The notes below the pieces were generated by a model that was not told the DNA's origin, did no database searches, and saw only the letters and a list, made by a program, of their open reading frames with translations. DNA of 64,000 bases from Desulfobulbaceae bacterium. Lineage in GTDB: Bacteria; Desulfobacterota; Desulfobulbia; Desulfobulbales; Desulfocapsaceae. Numbering within the stretch: position 1 is the stretch's first letter; every line of letters starts with the position of its first letter. Location: NCBI GenBank assembly GCA_003249645.1, contig QKIH01000050.1, forward strand, positions 26,848 through 90,847, written 5' to 3'. Shown in pieces: positions 18,261 through 27,088 of this stretch. The position numbers and the translations under genes are program-made.

Positions 18261-19673
18261 TTAGTAGGCGCCATTTCCCCTAAAAATCATCACAATGGTC
18301 TTGCCGATAATTTTGAGATCGTTCCATAAAGAATAATTCAGAATGTACCAGTCATCAAGTTTGACACGTTCACTGTAATCTTCTGTATCTGAACGCTTCC
18401 CGACCTGCCAAGGTCCGGTGATACCAGGTTTCATCGAGCAGTATCTACCTGCGCTTTCCTTGTAGAAATCGGTCAACTCCTTACCGACAATGGGCCGTGC
18501 TCCGACAACGCTCATATCGCCTTTCAGGACATTAAAAAACTGAGGGAATTCATCAAGGCTGGTTTTCCGCAGGAATTTCCCGATGCGAGTAATTCTTGGA
18601 TCATTTTTCAATTTAAAGGTATGCTCCCATTCTTCACGCATATCAGGGTTCTCTGCCAGAATCTTTTGAAGCTGCTCATCAGCATTAACCCGCATGGTTC
18701 TGAATTTCATACAGCCGAATTCTTTTCCGGCTGATGTAATACGTTTATGTCTGTAAATAACCGGACCGCCATCAGAAAGTTTGACAGCCAGAGCGATAAA
18801 CAGAAGAAGCGGTGAGCAAAGTACCAGGACAAGCAAAGAGAAAATCACATCAAAACTGCGCTTCCACTCGGTATGCGGATTAAAATTCAAAATAAGCATC
18901 TGGCCAAGAGACTGTATCTCGGCATGATGCAGCCCGAAAACATAGAGATCCGGAATAAGATAGATTCTTGCACCTAAGGATCTGCATTCCCTCAGGATAG
19001 TAAAGATCTTTTTCTCAGCACGCATTGGCAGTGCGATATAAACATAGTCAATGGGATTATTCTCAAGAAACTGGGGAAGCGAATCAATGTTGCCGAAGAT
19101 AGGTCTGTCAAGAACCTTCATTTCTTCTTCATTATCAACAATCTTATCGTCAAAAAAACCGATGATGTCAATACCGGCCCACGGAATAGACTCAACTTCT
19201 TTTACCAGTTTCTTGCCAAGATCGCCTGCTCCGACAACAACCCCTCGTCTCATGTTTTTTCCTCGAGTACGAAAAAAGCGAAGGATCTTTCTTGCAATAA
19301 CATGTAGCAAAAAAATCAGTACAGGAGAAATTGTGCTCCAGAGCATGAAGACAACCCTGGAATAAGCATGCGAAATCTTAAAAATGAAGAAATAGAACAG
19401 AATGATCCCGACTACGGCACCCCAGGCTCTTAATATAACGAGAAATTCCATATAAAACTTCCAGCCTCTCCAGGAACGGTATAGCTGAAAAGACTGAAAG
19501 CTTATGAAGCATAGAACAAAAATTATAACCAGAAGTCTGTTATAAAAATCACTCCACTCAACCCTGTACCAATAAACAAGGAAAGCGAAAAAAGCGGTCG
19601 CGAACACACAATCAAGCAGATGCAGCAATCTTGCTATAATGGAACTCTGTTCACGAAGATTGGTTAATGTCAT
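18261..19673 (-). CDS. WbaP-like polyprenyl-phosphate sugar-1-phosphate transferase
   Basis: Starts polysaccharide synthesis by moving a sugar phosphate onto undecaprenyl phosphate at the inner membrane. Four to five N-terminal membrane helices (about 15-130) are followed by a Rossmann-like domain (VVGAGDLGKKLVKEV, 145-160) and the C-terminal transferase domain (from about 265): KRSFDVIFSLL with its re-entrant helix, KFRTM, the catalytic SLDEFPQF and GARPI. The full five-helix plan is that of WbaP/WcaJ rather than the short PglC type. The sugar is unknown (galactose or glucose likely). Confidence 0.88.
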   Translation of the reverse strand: MTLTNLREQSSIIARLLHLLDCVFATAFFAFLVYWYRVEWSDFYNRLLVIIFVLCFISFQSFQLYRSWRGWKFYMEFLVILRAWGAVVGIILFYFFIFKISHAYSRVVFMLWSTISPVLIFLLHVIARKILRFFRTRGKNMRRGVVVGAGDLGKKLVKEVESIPWAGIDIIGFFDDKIVDNEEEMKVLDRPIFGNIDSLPQFLENNPIDYVYIALPMRAEKKIFTILRECRSLGARIYLIPDLYVFGLHHAEIQSLGQMLILNFNPHTEWKRSFDVIFSLLVLVLCSPLLLFIALAVKLSDGGPVIYRHKRITSAGKEFGCMKFRTMRVNADEQLQKILAENPDMREEWEHTFKLKNDPRITRIGKFLRKTSLDEFPQFFNVLKGDMSVVGARPIVGKELTDFYKESAGRYCSMKPGITGPWQVGKRSDTEDYSERVKLDDWYILNYSLWNDLKIIGKTIVMIFRGNGAY

Positions 19674-19702
19674 ATATTACAAATCCTTATCACAACAACG
19701 GT

Positions 19703-20644
19703 TCAGCGGGAAAGCCAATACCTGTTGTTCATAGTGCAAAGATGAATTACTTTTTCCGGCAATATAGTATATCTGCGCCCCAAAGCATACCCCAGATATT
19801 TACAACCGTTTCTCAACAGTGAGTCTGAAAAACGCGAAACCTCACCTTTTTTAAGAAGATCCTTCAACTGATCGATGACATACTTGCTCCCGATGCTCGT
19901 TGCACCGCCATATGTTTCAAGCAGCCACGGCTCTGCAGCATGAAAAACCCCATTATCAAAAGATCGTTTGAACTCTTCAGCCAGACTGTAATTATGTGAA
20001 TGATAGACACGGGCCTCTGCGACATAGGCAACCTTTTTGCCGTTTTTCACTAGACGCGCTGTAGCATCCATATCTTCACCGAAAATCAGCTTTTTTCTAA
20101 AATATTCGATGGCAGCAAGGTCTTTTCTTCTATATGCGGCAAATGAATTGGATGTAAAAACCGTTTTCAATCCATACTGCTGCTTATCTTCAAGAGAACG
20201 TACCGAAGAAGATGGCGGATAGTTGAAATACCGAAGCTCTCTTGCACAATAATCTGCATCAAACGATGGCAGCTGACGTCCATAGCATACAGCAATCCTC
20301 TCATCTTCAAGCAGTGGTGTCAGAAGCTTTTCAACACAATCCCGTGAAGCCGGTAAAGCATCCTGGGTAAAAAACAGGATGATGTCTCCGTCGGTTTGTG
20401 CCGCAAGCTCAGATCTCGTTCCGCCATGATCAAACTCCGCCGCTTTGATTTTAGTGACTTTAACGTCAAATGCCTCTGCAACAGCTACGGTATCATCAGT
20501 TGACTCAGAATCAACAACATGAATATCCTGAAGCAGGATGGTCTGTTGGGAAAGCATGGCAAGCAGCTCACGAAGGGTTGCAGCTCCATTTCTTGTGGGG
20601 ATGATCACCGTTATGAACGGCGGCTGTTGTGTAATTGTGCTCAT
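19703..20644 (-). CDS. GT2 family glycosyltransferase (rhamnosyltransferase-like)
   Basis: A 313-residue GT-A fold enzyme: VIIPTRNGAATLRELL (13-28), the VVDSEST nucleotide site and FFTQDALP, which stands in for the DxD region. The second half (FGEDMDATARLVKNGKKVAYV, then YHSHNYS) fits bacterial rhamnosyltransferases. Donor and acceptor are unknown. It overlaps the next upstream GT2 gene by 4 bases. Confidence 0.82.
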   Translation of the reverse strand: MSTITQQPPFITVIIPTRNGAATLRELLAMLSQQTILLQDIHVVDSESTDDTVAVAEAFDVKVTKIKAAEFDHGGTRSELAAQTDGDIILFFTQDALPASRDCVEKLLTPLLEDERIAVCYGRQLPSFDADYCARELRYFNYPPSSSVRSLEDKQQYGLKTVFTSNSFAAYRRKDLAAIEYFRKKLIFGEDMDATARLVKNGKKVAYVAEARVYHSHNYSLAEEFKRSFDNGVFHAAEPWLLETYGGATSIGSKYVIDQLKDLLKKGEVSRFSDSLLRNGCKYLGYALGRRYTILPEKVIHLCTMNNRYWLSR

Positions 20645-21459
20645 ACCTTGAAAACCTTCACAAACAGATACTTCATCATGGCAAAAATAACATATCCAGA
20701 GGGATGAAGCCTGTATAGCTTCAACTCGCTCTCAGCAGCTAAAAGTTTTAGCGAATAACTCATTTCACTTCGGTTTGCATTCCACCCCCGACAATGATAA
20801 GCAACAAGATCGGGTTCATAAATCAATGAATAGCCAAGCTTTCTTAACCGCAGACCGAGTTCGATATCTTCCTTGTAGAGAAAGAACTCTTCATTAAACA
20901 CCTTATTATTCAACTTTATTACAAGCTCAACCGGCAAACAGAGAAGTGCCCCGCATAAAGCAGGAACATTTTCCCGATTTTTATATTGCCCATGATCCAA
21001 CTCCCCCTGAGCTCGATCATACCAGCGTCCGTACCATTTTCTGAAGACTCCGGTTGAATCAATCCGACCGGTCGGCTTATCTTGTTCGATATCATAACCG
21101 ATCAATTTACCGCCTAAAATTGATGCTTCATCTGAGTGTTCAAAACGGAGCAGCATTTTTTCGACAAAGTTCTCAAGCAAAAACAGATCCGGATTGATGA
21201 AGAGAACAACATCGAAATCGAATTGCAAAAGATCAAGACCGCAATTATTTGCGCGGGAAAAGCCGATATTGCTTTCATATACTATGTCAACATTATCATT
21301 TTCGGCAAAACGTGCAAGATAGCCGGCATCTGTTGATCCGCAGTCAACAATAACGATCCGGCTTAACTGAACGCTCTGTGAGAGCAAGGCTTGAACGCAA
21401 CGATGCAATACCTTAACGGAATTGTGGGTAACAATTATTGCAGCAACACGTTTGCTCAT
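20641..21459 (-). CDS. GT2 family glycosyltransferase
   Basis: A 272-residue GT-A enzyme with IIVTHNSVKVLHRCVQAL (8-25), the VDCGSTD nucleotide site and the DxD-like FINPDLFLL. LYKEDIELGLRLRKLGY is the usual acceptor-loop motif of WcaA/rhamnosyltransferase relatives. The 4-base overlap with the following GT2 gene indicates coupled translation. Sugar specificity unknown. Confidence 0.82.
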   Translation of the reverse strand: MSKRVAAIIVTHNSVKVLHRCVQALLSQSVQLSRIVIVDCGSTDAGYLARFAENDNVDIVYESNIGFSRANNCGLDLLQFDFDVVLFINPDLFLLENFVEKMLLRFEHSDEASILGGKLIGYDIEQDKPTGRIDSTGVFRKWYGRWYDRAQGELDHGQYKNRENVPALCGALLCLPVELVIKLNNKVFNEEFFLYKEDIELGLRLRKLGYSLIYEPDLVAYHCRGWNANRSEMSYSLKLLAAESELKLYRLHPSGYVIFAMMKYLFVKVFKV

Positions 21460-21483
21460 CTTTCAATTAATAAAAAGATTTTT

Positions 21484-22533
21484 CTACAGAAAGAGACTGC
21501 AATACGCCTTAAAGAGCGTATTGGATTTACCGGCAGAACGCCTTCTTGACATGATCGATTCGATAACATCGCGTTCGGCTTCTTTCAGCAAAACACCGAA
21601 GGCATCGGCACCGATATTATCAGCATTGTCCAGTACATCACGTCTCTTTTGCACCATCTTCGGCGTTTCACACACAGCACGTATAATACCAGATAAATAG
21701 GAAATAAGTTTACATTTCTTCACACAAAAGACAAACCAGAGCAACTGGTAGACAACAATTGCCGGAAAAAATCGGACAAGAAGAGAAGCAGGGTAATTTT
21801 TGGTCAGCGTATGCAGGCTGTTCTTGGTTGATTGTCGTATGGTAAACGGATTGATCTTCGATCCTGTTGTGGCGCTGCCGATGTGATACACCTTTGCCTC
21901 GGCAAGATAATATGTTTTCAAATTTCTTCGTACAGCGCGAAGATTAAGATCAACATCTTCAAGGTAGGCAAAATAATCTTCATCAAAGAGCCCAGCTCTT
22001 TCAAAATAGCGCCTGCTGTATACTGCAGCCCCTGCACAGGCTCCAAAGACCTCACGACTGGTGCTGTAAAGGGGTGAATCCTTCTCCATCGTTCCAAGTC
22101 GGTATCCGGCACCGCCGCGAAGATATGCGTCCCCTGCTCCATCAAGATATTGACGGTCATGATAATTGAGCATTTTTACAGCCAGACAATCGTAGCCTTG
22201 CTGATTTTCAATCCAATTCTCAATTGCTTCAATGCAGTCAGGGGCCGCTTCTATGTCATTATTAAGAAGAAACATCCACTCAGCAGTAGCCTGTTCAATT
22301 CCCCTGTTAACACCGGCGCTGAAACCGATATTATACGGCAACACGATACATTTCACCGCAGGAAACCGGCGGTGAATATTCTCAACAGACGCATCTGTTG
22401 AACCGTTATCAACAACTGTAACGCTGAAATTGCCGGAGCTTTGCTTTTCTAAGGAAGCCAGACAATCCTGAAGCATTGTCCAGCCGTTCCAGTTTGGAAT
22501 AATTATCTCAATAAGCGGTTGGGAGTCCTTCAT
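21484..22533 (-). CDS. GT2 family glycosyltransferase with C-terminal hydrophobic segment
   Basis: A 349-residue enzyme: IIIPNWNGWTMLQDCL (9-24), the VVDNGSTD site, FLLNNDIE as the DxD equivalent and YLEDVDLNLRAVRR as the acceptor-loop motif. A hydrophobic stretch near residues 258-275 suggests membrane association. Its start shares one base with the stop of the upstream DPM1-like gene. Specificity unknown. Confidence 0.82.
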   Translation of the reverse strand: MKDSQPLIEIIIPNWNGWTMLQDCLASLEKQSSGNFSVTVVDNGSTDASVENIHRRFPAVKCIVLPYNIGFSAGVNRGIEQATAEWMFLLNNDIEAAPDCIEAIENWIENQQGYDCLAVKMLNYHDRQYLDGAGDAYLRGGAGYRLGTMEKDSPLYSTSREVFGACAGAAVYSRRYFERAGLFDEDYFAYLEDVDLNLRAVRRNLKTYYLAEAKVYHIGSATTGSKINPFTIRQSTKNSLHTLTKNYPASLLVRFFPAIVVYQLLWFVFCVKKCKLISYLSGIIRAVCETPKMVQKRRDVLDNADNIGADAFGVLLKEAERDVIESIMSRRRSAGKSNTLFKAYCSLFL

Positions 22534-23504
22534 CAGACTGAATCGTCATTATCCGGCTTTTGACCTTTACGAAAAACATTACGCACAAAATAGATAGGTT
22601 TGTTTTGCGATTCATGATAGGTGCGTGCCTGGAGCTCGGCAAGAAGGCCCATGGTGATAAACTGCACACCTATAAACATCAGCAGTACCGCAAGAAAGAG
22701 CAATGGCCGGTCAGACAATGGTACACCAAAAAACTGGCGCTGAAAGGTCATGATGAGGGCCATCAGAAACCCTAATCCCCCTGAGCTCAAACCGATCAGA
22801 CCGAATATCTGTATAGGCCTGGTGGAATAGCTTAAGAGAAACTTGACTGTCATCAGATCAAGGATAACCCTGATGGTACGGGAAATTCCATATTTAGAAG
22901 TACCAAAACGTCGTGGTCGATGGTTTACCTTTACCTCGGTAAACGAAATACCCATGCCGCTGGCGATTGCCGGGATGAATCGGTGCATCTCACCATAAAG
23001 TTTAACATTCTTGATGACTTCTTTACGAAATGCTTTCAAGGTGCAACCGTAATCGTGAAGACTTACTCCGGTGGTCGAAGAGATGATTTTGTTGGCTATG
23101 ATGGAAGGCAGTCTTCGGCTGATGAACTTATCTTTTCTTTCAAAACGCCATCCTGTTACAACATCATATCCTTCACGAATCTTGCTGATCAGCATCGGAA
23201 TATCGTGTGGATCGTTCTGCAAATCAGCATCCATGGTAATGATTACATCACCTCTTGCGTAATCAAATCCAGCTGACATTGCTGCAGTCTGACCGAAATT
23301 TTTTCTGAAGCTGACAACTACAACCCCAGAATCCTCTTTCTGAAGATCTTGAAGAAGTTTCAGGCTGGTATCTGTACTGCCATCATCAATGAAAATAATT
23401 TCATGTTCTTCTTCCATAGAATTAAGAACTTCTTTCAGCTCTTTATAGAGCAGAGGAATATTCTCTTCTTCATTTAACAGTGGTAATACGATGGACAATA
23501 GCAA
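22533..23504 (-). CDS. DPM1/ArnC-like polyprenyl-phosphate glycosyltransferase
   Basis: A 323-residue GT2 enzyme that probably loads a sugar onto a polyprenyl phosphate. SIVLPLLNEEENIPLLY (4-20), FIDDGSTDTSL and the DxD-containing MDADLQNDPHD match the GtrB/ArnC group. Two C-terminal membrane helices (about 235-260 and 265-290) are typical of GtrB-like enzymes. The product could serve a GT-C enzyme; one is encoded at 51-53 kb. It heads the GT run after a 144-base gap. Confidence 0.85.
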   Translation of the reverse strand: MLLSIVLPLLNEEENIPLLYKELKEVLNSMEEEHEIIFIDDGSTDTSLKLLQDLQKEDSGVVVVSFRKNFGQTAAMSAGFDYARGDVIITMDADLQNDPHDIPMLISKIREGYDVVTGWRFERKDKFISRRLPSIIANKIISSTTGVSLHDYGCTLKAFRKEVIKNVKLYGEMHRFIPAIASGMGISFTEVKVNHRPRRFGTSKYGISRTIRVILDLMTVKFLLSYSTRPIQIFGLIGLSSGGLGFLMALIMTFQRQFFGVPLSDRPLLFLAVLLMFIGVQFITMGLLAELQARTYHESQNKPIYFVRNVFRKGQKPDNDDSV

Positions 23505-23648
23505 ACCCGCGTCTCCTTAACGATCAGACTTTGTAATGGAAATAGCAGCTAAACTTTTCTGGCTTTTCACTTAATAGAATCATAACACCAAGTCAAGCAC
23601 ATTCACACTGCCAAAGGGATAGATTCACATCGGCGAATCAATTCTTTT

Positions 23649-24722
23649 TTAATGGGAAGATTCCTTGCCCGTAATAATGTTTTCACCTATTTTTTTCTGC
23701 TTCTTATAGAGCATATAAATGAAGAAACCGACAATACCCACCAACAGAATTTTCAAACGCAGCAGCAGCCCCATGGCCAATGACTGTTCAGCCGGAATTC
23801 CTGCAAGAAGAAAGTAGTAAACAAAGATCGATTCAAAATAACCGATATTACCAAGAATTGTAACAGGAAGATGTGCTGCAAACATAATTGAAGGTGTCAG
23901 GGCACAAACAAGCAGCAAACTCACATCAACTGAAAATGTTTTATAGGCAAAATAAACGTTTAACCAGGTAAGGATATAAAACAGAATAGTCAGCAGAACA
24001 AGCTTAACAAGACACTTCCTGTCACTCTTTAATGTGGCTGCGGCATCTGCCAGCTCGGTCTTTATTTTACCGAGTTTTTCTTCAAAGATCAGCCATACTT
24101 TTTCTATAAAACCAAACGGTTTTGCAAGCCACGAGAATGCCTTTTGCTCGGTCAGTTTTCGGAGAAAACGAAAAACTAAACTGCGCAACCGGCCGATCAC
24201 CTTCATTGGTGTTTTGGCTACGATCAACCAGCTGAACAGTACGAGGAAAAAAGCACTGGCCACAGCCGGAATAATGATAGTGCTGTGCTGATACAAACCA
24301 GGCCAGAATAGCGGCATGACAATGGCAAGACAGAAAAGCAGAAGAATCCCTGAAAAACGCTCAATAAATATGGCAACAGCAGAATGAGCATGATTCTTTA
24401 TTTCGTTACCGACATAATATGACCTGACCACATCACCACCAATGGTAGACGGCAGTATGTTGGAGAAGAAATAGCCTATGCAATAGACCTTCATCAGACT
24501 CCAGAATGAAAGCTTTTTCCCTTTCATATCGAGAATAACCTTCCATTTCATACAGCTTGCCATGACCATGATCCAGGTCAGAATAATAGAGAGAATAAGA
24601 TAAAAATAATCAACCTGATGAATCAGCTTTGCCAGCTCATTAGTCTTGATAAAGGTAAAAAGGATATAGAAAAAGCCTACACCGACCAAGGCTTTAATTA
24701 AAAATTTCAAGGTGCTTCGCAT
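23649..24722 (-). CDS. Flippase-like / lysylphosphatidylglycerol synthase TM-region protein (UPF0104)
   Basis: A 357-residue integral membrane protein with about eight hydrophobic segments. It carries the family marks ILPSTIGGDVVRSYYV (about 92-107) and, near the end, GNIGYFESIFVYYF. These AglD/MprF-N relatives are thought to move lipids or lipid-linked sugars. It is 144 bases upstream of the GT run in the same direction, so a lipid-linked intermediate is a plausible substrate. Confidence 0.78.
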   Translation of the reverse strand: MRSTLKFLIKALVGVGFFYILFTFIKTNELAKLIHQVDYFYLILSIILTWIMVMASCMKWKVILDMKGKKLSFWSLMKVYCIGYFFSNILPSTIGGDVVRSYYVGNEIKNHAHSAVAIFIERFSGILLLFCLAIVMPLFWPGLYQHSTIIIPAVASAFFLVLFSWLIVAKTPMKVIGRLRSLVFRFLRKLTEQKAFSWLAKPFGFIEKVWLIFEEKLGKIKTELADAAATLKSDRKCLVKLVLLTILFYILTWLNVYFAYKTFSVDVSLLLVCALTPSIMFAAHLPVTILGNIGYFESIFVYYFLLAGIPAEQSLAMGLLLRLKILLVGIVGFFIYMLYKKQKKIGENIITGKESSH

Positions 24723-24850
24723 ACTTTTGGGGCCTTATAATAAAGTAATTAATCATACTGCGTAGAATAGAGTACTGCACATCTATACGAGACATAGTGT
24801 TTTCTGTCAATGGAAGCAAACGGCTAAAAAACGTTCTTTTTCTTCACCGT

Positions 24851-24866
24851 TTTGACCCATGTCAAA
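24851..24866. promoter_or_regulatory. HcpR/FNR-like operator before the 4Fe-4S protein gene
   Basis: TTTGACCCATGTCAAA contains TTGAC-N4-GTCAA, a perfect inverted repeat matching the type described for HcpR, the nitrosative-stress regulator of sulfate reducers. A candidate -10 (TAATCT, 24887-24892) would place the site centre near -41, as for a class II activator. Confidence 0.7.
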
Positions 24867-24968
24867 GTTTTCGGCCAATTATCTGCTAATCTAAGATCAG
24901 AAATTATCTTGAAGAGGATAAAAGAACACTTACTATTACAATGAATCTTACGAAATAAGGAGCACCCG

Positions 24969-25724
24969 ATGAAAACGACACGTAAAATAATCCAGATTGA
25001 TGAAGAGCTCTGTAACGGTTGCGGGCTGTGTGTTCCTGACTGCGCTGAGGGCAGCTTAAAAATAATTAATGGCAAAGCCAAACTGATGGCAGATAAACTT
25101 TGTGACGGCCTTGGAGCCTGCCTTGGCTCCTGTCCGACTGGTGCACTTAAGATCATCGAACGTGAGGCCGACGATTTTGATGAGGAAGCGGTAAAGGAAT
25201 ATCTGGAAAATGAAAAGGGTATTAAAAAGGCTTCTGTAAATGCAGGCGGCTGCCCATCCGCAAAACTGCATACCTTTAACACGATTCAGCCCCAGTCACC
25301 CTGCCAGTCTGCCAATAAACCTGCAGCATTTAATTCTGGAGAATCAAGTGCTCTCTCACACTGGCCGGTACAGATTCGTCTTGTCCCTGCCCATGCACCG
25401 TTTCTGCAAAATGCAGAACTGCTTATTGCGGCCGACTGCACTGCCGTTGCAGTAAGAAATTTTCAGCAGAAATACTTAAACAATAAAAAAGTAATGATGG
25501 GCTGCCCGAAATTTGATGATGCCGACGGTTACGTGCAAAAATTTGCAGACATTCTCAGACAGTGCAATCTTAAGAGCATAACTATCCTGATTATGGAAGT
25601 ACCCTGCTGTTCTGCAATGAATGTTATTCTGAAAAAGGCAATTGAACTTGCTGGGGTAGGTGTTCCGGTCGAGCAGATCACCATCTCCCTTCAGGGTGAA
25701 GAGATATCAAGACATACCTGGTAA
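24969..25724 (+). CDS. Two-cluster ferredoxin-like 4Fe-4S protein (possible FrdX-like, HcpR-controlled)
   Basis: A 251-residue protein. The first 65 residues are a ferredoxin-type domain with cluster motifs CNGCGLCVPDC (15-25) and, less regular, CDGLGACLGSCP (about 44-55). Later cysteines occur in GGCPSAK, ADCTA, GCPKFDD and VPCCSAM, in a C-terminal region (about 135-251) that may bind another cofactor. Proteins of this kind accompany hybrid cluster protein in sulfate reducers and are controlled by HcpR, which fits the operator upstream. hcp itself is not next to it. AAGGAGC precedes the ATG. Confidence 0.75.
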   Translation: MKTTRKIIQIDEELCNGCGLCVPDCAEGSLKIINGKAKLMADKLCDGLGACLGSCPTGALKIIEREADDFDEEAVKEYLENEKGIKKASVNAGGCPSAKLHTFNTIQPQSPCQSANKPAAFNSGESSALSHWPVQIRLVPAHAPFLQNAELLIAADCTAVAVRNFQQKYLNNKKVMMGCPKFDDADGYVQKFADILRQCNLKSITILIMEVPCCSAMNVILKKAIELAGVGVPVEQITISLQGEEISRHTW

Positions 25725-25748
25725 ATAGTGAGGGAACGCCCTCATTAT
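25725..25748. terminator. Hairpin between convergent genes
   Basis: ATAGTGAGGG pairs with CCCTCATTAT (one G-T) around a 4-base loop, between the 4Fe-4S gene and the leftward YkgJ-type gene. No T-run, so a weak terminator call. Confidence 0.4.
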
Positions 25749-26407
25749 AACCAGTTAAGAGTCATCCCCTGATAGCCCTGTCTAGACTGCACGCCAAGCG
25801 GGGCGAGAAGCTGAAAAACAGGGCGTCCGAAATAAAACATCTCCTGATCGACACTGAGTTTGAACTTTGCTGCAATACCGTTTCGTATACGCAGATCAGT
25901 ATTCACCAGAAGACTGATCTGCTTTCTGCCGTTTTCATCCAGCCGTCGCTCCCGTATCGCCATATAATCAGGAACAGGACACAAAGCTTCATACTCAACA
26001 ACATAAGCCCGTAAGGGATCTTGCTCTGCGATAATATCCATTCGGATTAATGTATCCTTTTCAATCAACTCAAGAGTCGCCGTCGGATTCCAGCACTCGA
26101 GTACCGAGCAGCTGGATGGCCGTTTTTCGTAAATGGTACACCGCTTCAGATCTTCGTCAAAATAGGTACAGCTCCAACTCCCCTTCTTTCCTTTCAGTTT
26201 GACAAGCTCGGTGCTGGATGGAGAAACCTCCTCCGAAAAGGGTTTATGAACCAGCTCTCCTTTACGGATCGTAATCAAATGATCAAGCGGCCAGGTTCCT
26301 TTTTTCAACAGTTCCAGATCGACGCTATGCAGGGCCGGACCTCCCTTTGTGCAGCAGATACCACATTGACTGCACCCCATCTTTACCCCCTGCTTCTTTG
26401 CAGCCAT
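25745..26407 (-). CDS. YkgJ-family cysteine-cluster protein (second copy in window)
   Basis: A 220-residue protein with the family motif CSQCGICCTKGGPAL (12-26) and further cysteines in WSCTYFD, RCTIYEKRPSSCSVLEC. It is longer than the copy at 15 kb and otherwise unlike it. A metal-cluster role is inferred from the family; no activity is established. Its start is one base after the stop of the CBS gene, so it is the last gene of a three-gene leftward group. Confidence 0.7.
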   Translation of the reverse strand: MAAKKQGVKMGCSQCGICCTKGGPALHSVDLELLKKGTWPLDHLITIRKGELVHKPFSEEVSPSSTELVKLKGKKGSWSCTYFDEDLKRCTIYEKRPSSCSVLECWNPTATLELIEKDTLIRMDIIAEQDPLRAYVVEYEALCPVPDYMAIRERRLDENGRKQISLLVNTDLRIRNGIAAKFKLSVDQEMFYFGRPVFQLLAPLGVQSRQGYQGMTLNWL

Positions 26408-26408
26408 A

Positions 26409-27062
26409 TCAGCGAAGCTCCGGTTTTATCAAGGTAAAGCCTGCATCTTTGAACAGCTTCTGCACCTTATTGACATTGTATGTATTTAGTCTCATGTAGA
26501 TACGGCCATTATGATTGTCATCACCTGCCATTCGAATTATGCGGGTCAAAGGAATCTGCTTCTGCTCAAGCAGGGTGACGATCTTGGTCATGCAGTCAGG
26601 CTGTCCTTCATCTTCAATTGCAATGAGCACAGATCCCTTTTCTGCCATGCCGAAAAGCTTTCTGTAAGCACTTGTGAGATCGCGTATGGAGAACATGCCG
26701 AGGATTTTTTTATCACCATCAATCACCGGCAGAGCACCGACTCGTTTTCTGTCAAACATCAGCAGACTGTCATCAAGAGTATCATAGGGCGAGATTGTAA
26801 CACAGTCTGTCACCATAATATCTCTGACTCTTGTCCTGTCAACCACACTTTGCGATGCTATCAGCTGCTCTCCCTGCACGACGGTTGAGGGGAATGCAGA
26901 CCTGATATCTCTATCTGTAATAATGCCGATCAGGGTTCCTTTTTCGTCTGCAACAGGCAGATGCCGGAATCTGTACTCGGACATGATTTCTCGAGCTTCA
27001 GGAAGAAAGGCATCCGGTGAAATAGTAATCGGATTCTCAGTCATATATTCAGCAATATACAT
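26409..27062 (-). CDS. AcuB-like protein: two CBS domains plus ACT-like domain
   Basis: A 217-residue regulator. CBS 1 is at about residues 3-58 (MTENPITISPD, RHLPVAD, GIITDRDIR), CBS 2 at about 78-133 (IMVTDCVTISP, GALPVID, GMFSIRDL), and the C-terminal 75 residues have an ACT-like pattern (VLIAIEDEGQPDCMTKIVTLL). This CBS-CBS-ACT order is that of AcuB in Bacillus. CBS pairs bind adenylates, so it may report energy state. The deacetylase-like gene directly upstream mirrors the acuB-acuC arrangement. Confidence 0.78.
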   Translation of the reverse strand: MYIAEYMTENPITISPDAFLPEAREIMSEYRFRHLPVADEKGTLIGIITDRDIRSAFPSTVVQGEQLIASQSVVDRTRVRDIMVTDCVTISPYDTLDDSLLMFDRKRVGALPVIDGDKKILGMFSIRDLTSAYRKLFGMAEKGSVLIAIEDEGQPDCMTKIVTLLEQKQIPLTRIIRMAGDDNHNGRIYMRLNTYNVNKVQKLFKDAGFTLIKPELR

Positions 27063-27088
27063 ATCAATACCATCTGTTCTAAATAATA

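Noticed and set aside
24824..25282. 152-residue frame on the minus strand over the 4Fe-4S gene
   Set aside because: Shadow of the ferredoxin domain; the Cys motifs are on the plus strand and the frame covers the operator.
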